Shown piece after piece: positions 62,735-64,000 of a stretch of DNA of 64,000 nt. Origin of the DNA: Zelopaecilomyces penicillatus. Its lineage: Eukaryota; Ascomycota; Sordariomycetes; Hypocreales; Pseudodiploosporaceae. Position 1 is the stretch's first letter. Each line of letters begins with the position of its first letter. A program made the translations under genes and the position numbers. The notes beneath the pieces were generated by a model. The model searched no databases. It worked only from the letters and a program-made list of their open reading frames with translations, and was not told the DNA's origin. The stretch is taken from positions 744,001-808,000 of the forward strand of contig VCCP01000001.1 of NCBI GenBank assembly GCA_005765155.1, read 5' to 3'.

Positions 62735-64000
62735 GTTGGGTATTTTGTTGAAGAACAGAAAGGTTGACAGGAAGAGTTTGGTATTGTATAAAGGTTTGTG
62801 ATGCAGATATATGAAGGTGGGAACGACTATAACCACTGAATGCTGACAAGACTAGTTGGTATGTGAGCCTCCGCCGGTAAGCTTATGAGGTGGGACTTGT
62901 CAAAAGTCCGGATGAAACTGCATAGATCGCCGTTGCCGGGAAGGAGGCGGCACTGGAAAACTTGAACAGAGAAAGAGAAGACTCCCTAGAAATGATCTCA
63001 GGATGATGTCGGCTTGTCTCCAGTTGTGGTAGGAGTTGCCAGGTTCTTATATAGTTTGAAGCGGGTTGCTGTACCAGAGAAAATATGGCCTTATAAGAGA
63101 AGCTTCTCAACTTGGCTTCGCTTCCCCACACACAGCCATCTTCTCACCGTTCCCACTAGCTCACCCCACCTTTAGACTCACCTGAAAGAGGATGTTAAGA
63201 TTTTTCTCATGGCCCATTTTCCATGCATTCGTAGTTTAATAGTATGTGCCAAGGGGGCCGCGTTGGTAGCCTGCATGGGGGGGCACACGCGCAAGCCTAC
63301 CCAGGGCATAGATGTGGGGTTGATGGAAGGGGAAGCAAGTAAAGCAACCCCATGGGACACCGACGTAACGTACATACTTGCAGTTTTTGTCACCTCCCTC
63401 CATCAACTCCCGAAGAGCTTCTCGCTGTCAGGCTTTGACGTACTGGAACCTGAAGCCCAACGAAAATCTAGACGCAACTTCAGCCCGCTGCGCCTCGTTA
63501 TGTGAACTTTGCGGGGGGGAAGGGCGTGTGCGGGTAGCATTCAACACACTTCCGTGCCATCCCGCCTCGTAATAATGTGTTATTTTTTCCTTGGGCGTGT
63601 TTACCCCGGAGCTAAGTCAAGACACTCAAAACGAAACAGCATGGATTACCTACCGCCTCCAAAGCCAAAGCCCCCAAATGCCACCCATGATAGAAAGGCT
63701 GGTGGATAGGACACGATGGTGACAGGTCGAGGTTATCGGCAGTACTTCCAAGACGGGTAAGACCATAGTGGTGGTGTGGCTGGCCCGGGCCATTCAAGAC
63801 AAGGGGCAAGCTGCCGGAATAGGCATATGGGAAAGGATGCTGACCAGGGCAGTCTCTCGTGCATTGGCGCTTGGTTGTGGGGAGCGGCATTGCCTCGCAG
63901 GTATTGTGGTATTGGCGAGTGAAGAAAGACAATAGGCGCCAAATGCACCCACAGTAAACATCATTTGCTTTGCGGATACCCATGGTATTCCGCGGGGAAG
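62735..64000. other. Upstream region of the lipase to the window end, no gene seen
   Basis: About 1.3 kb with no recognised gene. The immediate upstream part is the lipase promoter. The ORFs near 63.2-63.9 kb are short, overlap on both strands and show no family resemblance. A gene cut by the window end cannot be excluded. Confidence 0.45.

Overview
This is nuclear DNA from a filamentous ascomycete, most likely a sordariomycete. The evidence is short GT-AG introns (46-184 nt, several with CTAAC/CTGAC-like branch sites), ascomycete-type orthologues (Pfa3, delta-type PLC, Zw10/Dsl1, Cym1, Ste24, Rad7, Rad16), and long homopolymer-rich intergenic DNA. Placement in Hypocreales is an impression from the feel of the proteins, not something I can prove. 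I support 11 protein-coding genes and rebuilt their exons by joining frames at splice sites. No rRNA, tRNA or CRISPR array was recognised.

Layout. 0.6-2.3 kb: a DHHC palmitoyltransferase (PFA3-like, +). 5.7-9.1 kb: a phosphoinositide phospholipase C (-), convergent with it across 3.4 kb of non-coding DNA. 9.1-32.5 kb: a gene desert of about 23 kb, rich in homopolymers and microsatellites. Its only recognisable content is a small inverted-repeat relic of a Ty3/gypsy integrase near 25.8 kb. 32.5-64 kb: a dense housekeeping block of nine genes. In order these are ZW10/Dsl1-like (-), an M16C metallopeptidase of the yeast YOL098C type (+), STE24 (-), taxilin (-), CYM1 (+), ornithine decarboxylase (+), RAD16 (-), RAD7 (+) and a secreted class 3 lipase (-).

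How the genes relate. RAD16 and RAD7 encode the two partners of the global-genome nucleotide excision repair complex. They sit head to head, with start codons about 0.9 kb apart, so they may share a promoter. ZW10/Dsl1-like, taxilin, Pfa3 and PLC all belong to membrane traffic or membrane signalling. Ste24, Cym1 and the YOL098C-type protein are three zinc metallopeptidases within 12 kb, two of them from the same M16C family.

The most unusual observations are: (1) the divergent RAD7-RAD16 pair, with a RAD7 5' end split into a 5-nt exon and a 28-nt microexon; (2) a lipase whose C-terminal tail is a duplicated 19-residue motif between dibasic sites, resembling Kex2-processed repeat proteins; (3) COPI-binding-like WGWDD motifs in the ZW10 acidic linker; (4) a near-perfect 77-bp hairpin of gypsy integrase sequence; (5) a 628-nt ATG-free leader in front of ornithine decarboxylase. 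Exon boundaries rest on reading frame, splice consensus and family resemblance, not on transcript data.
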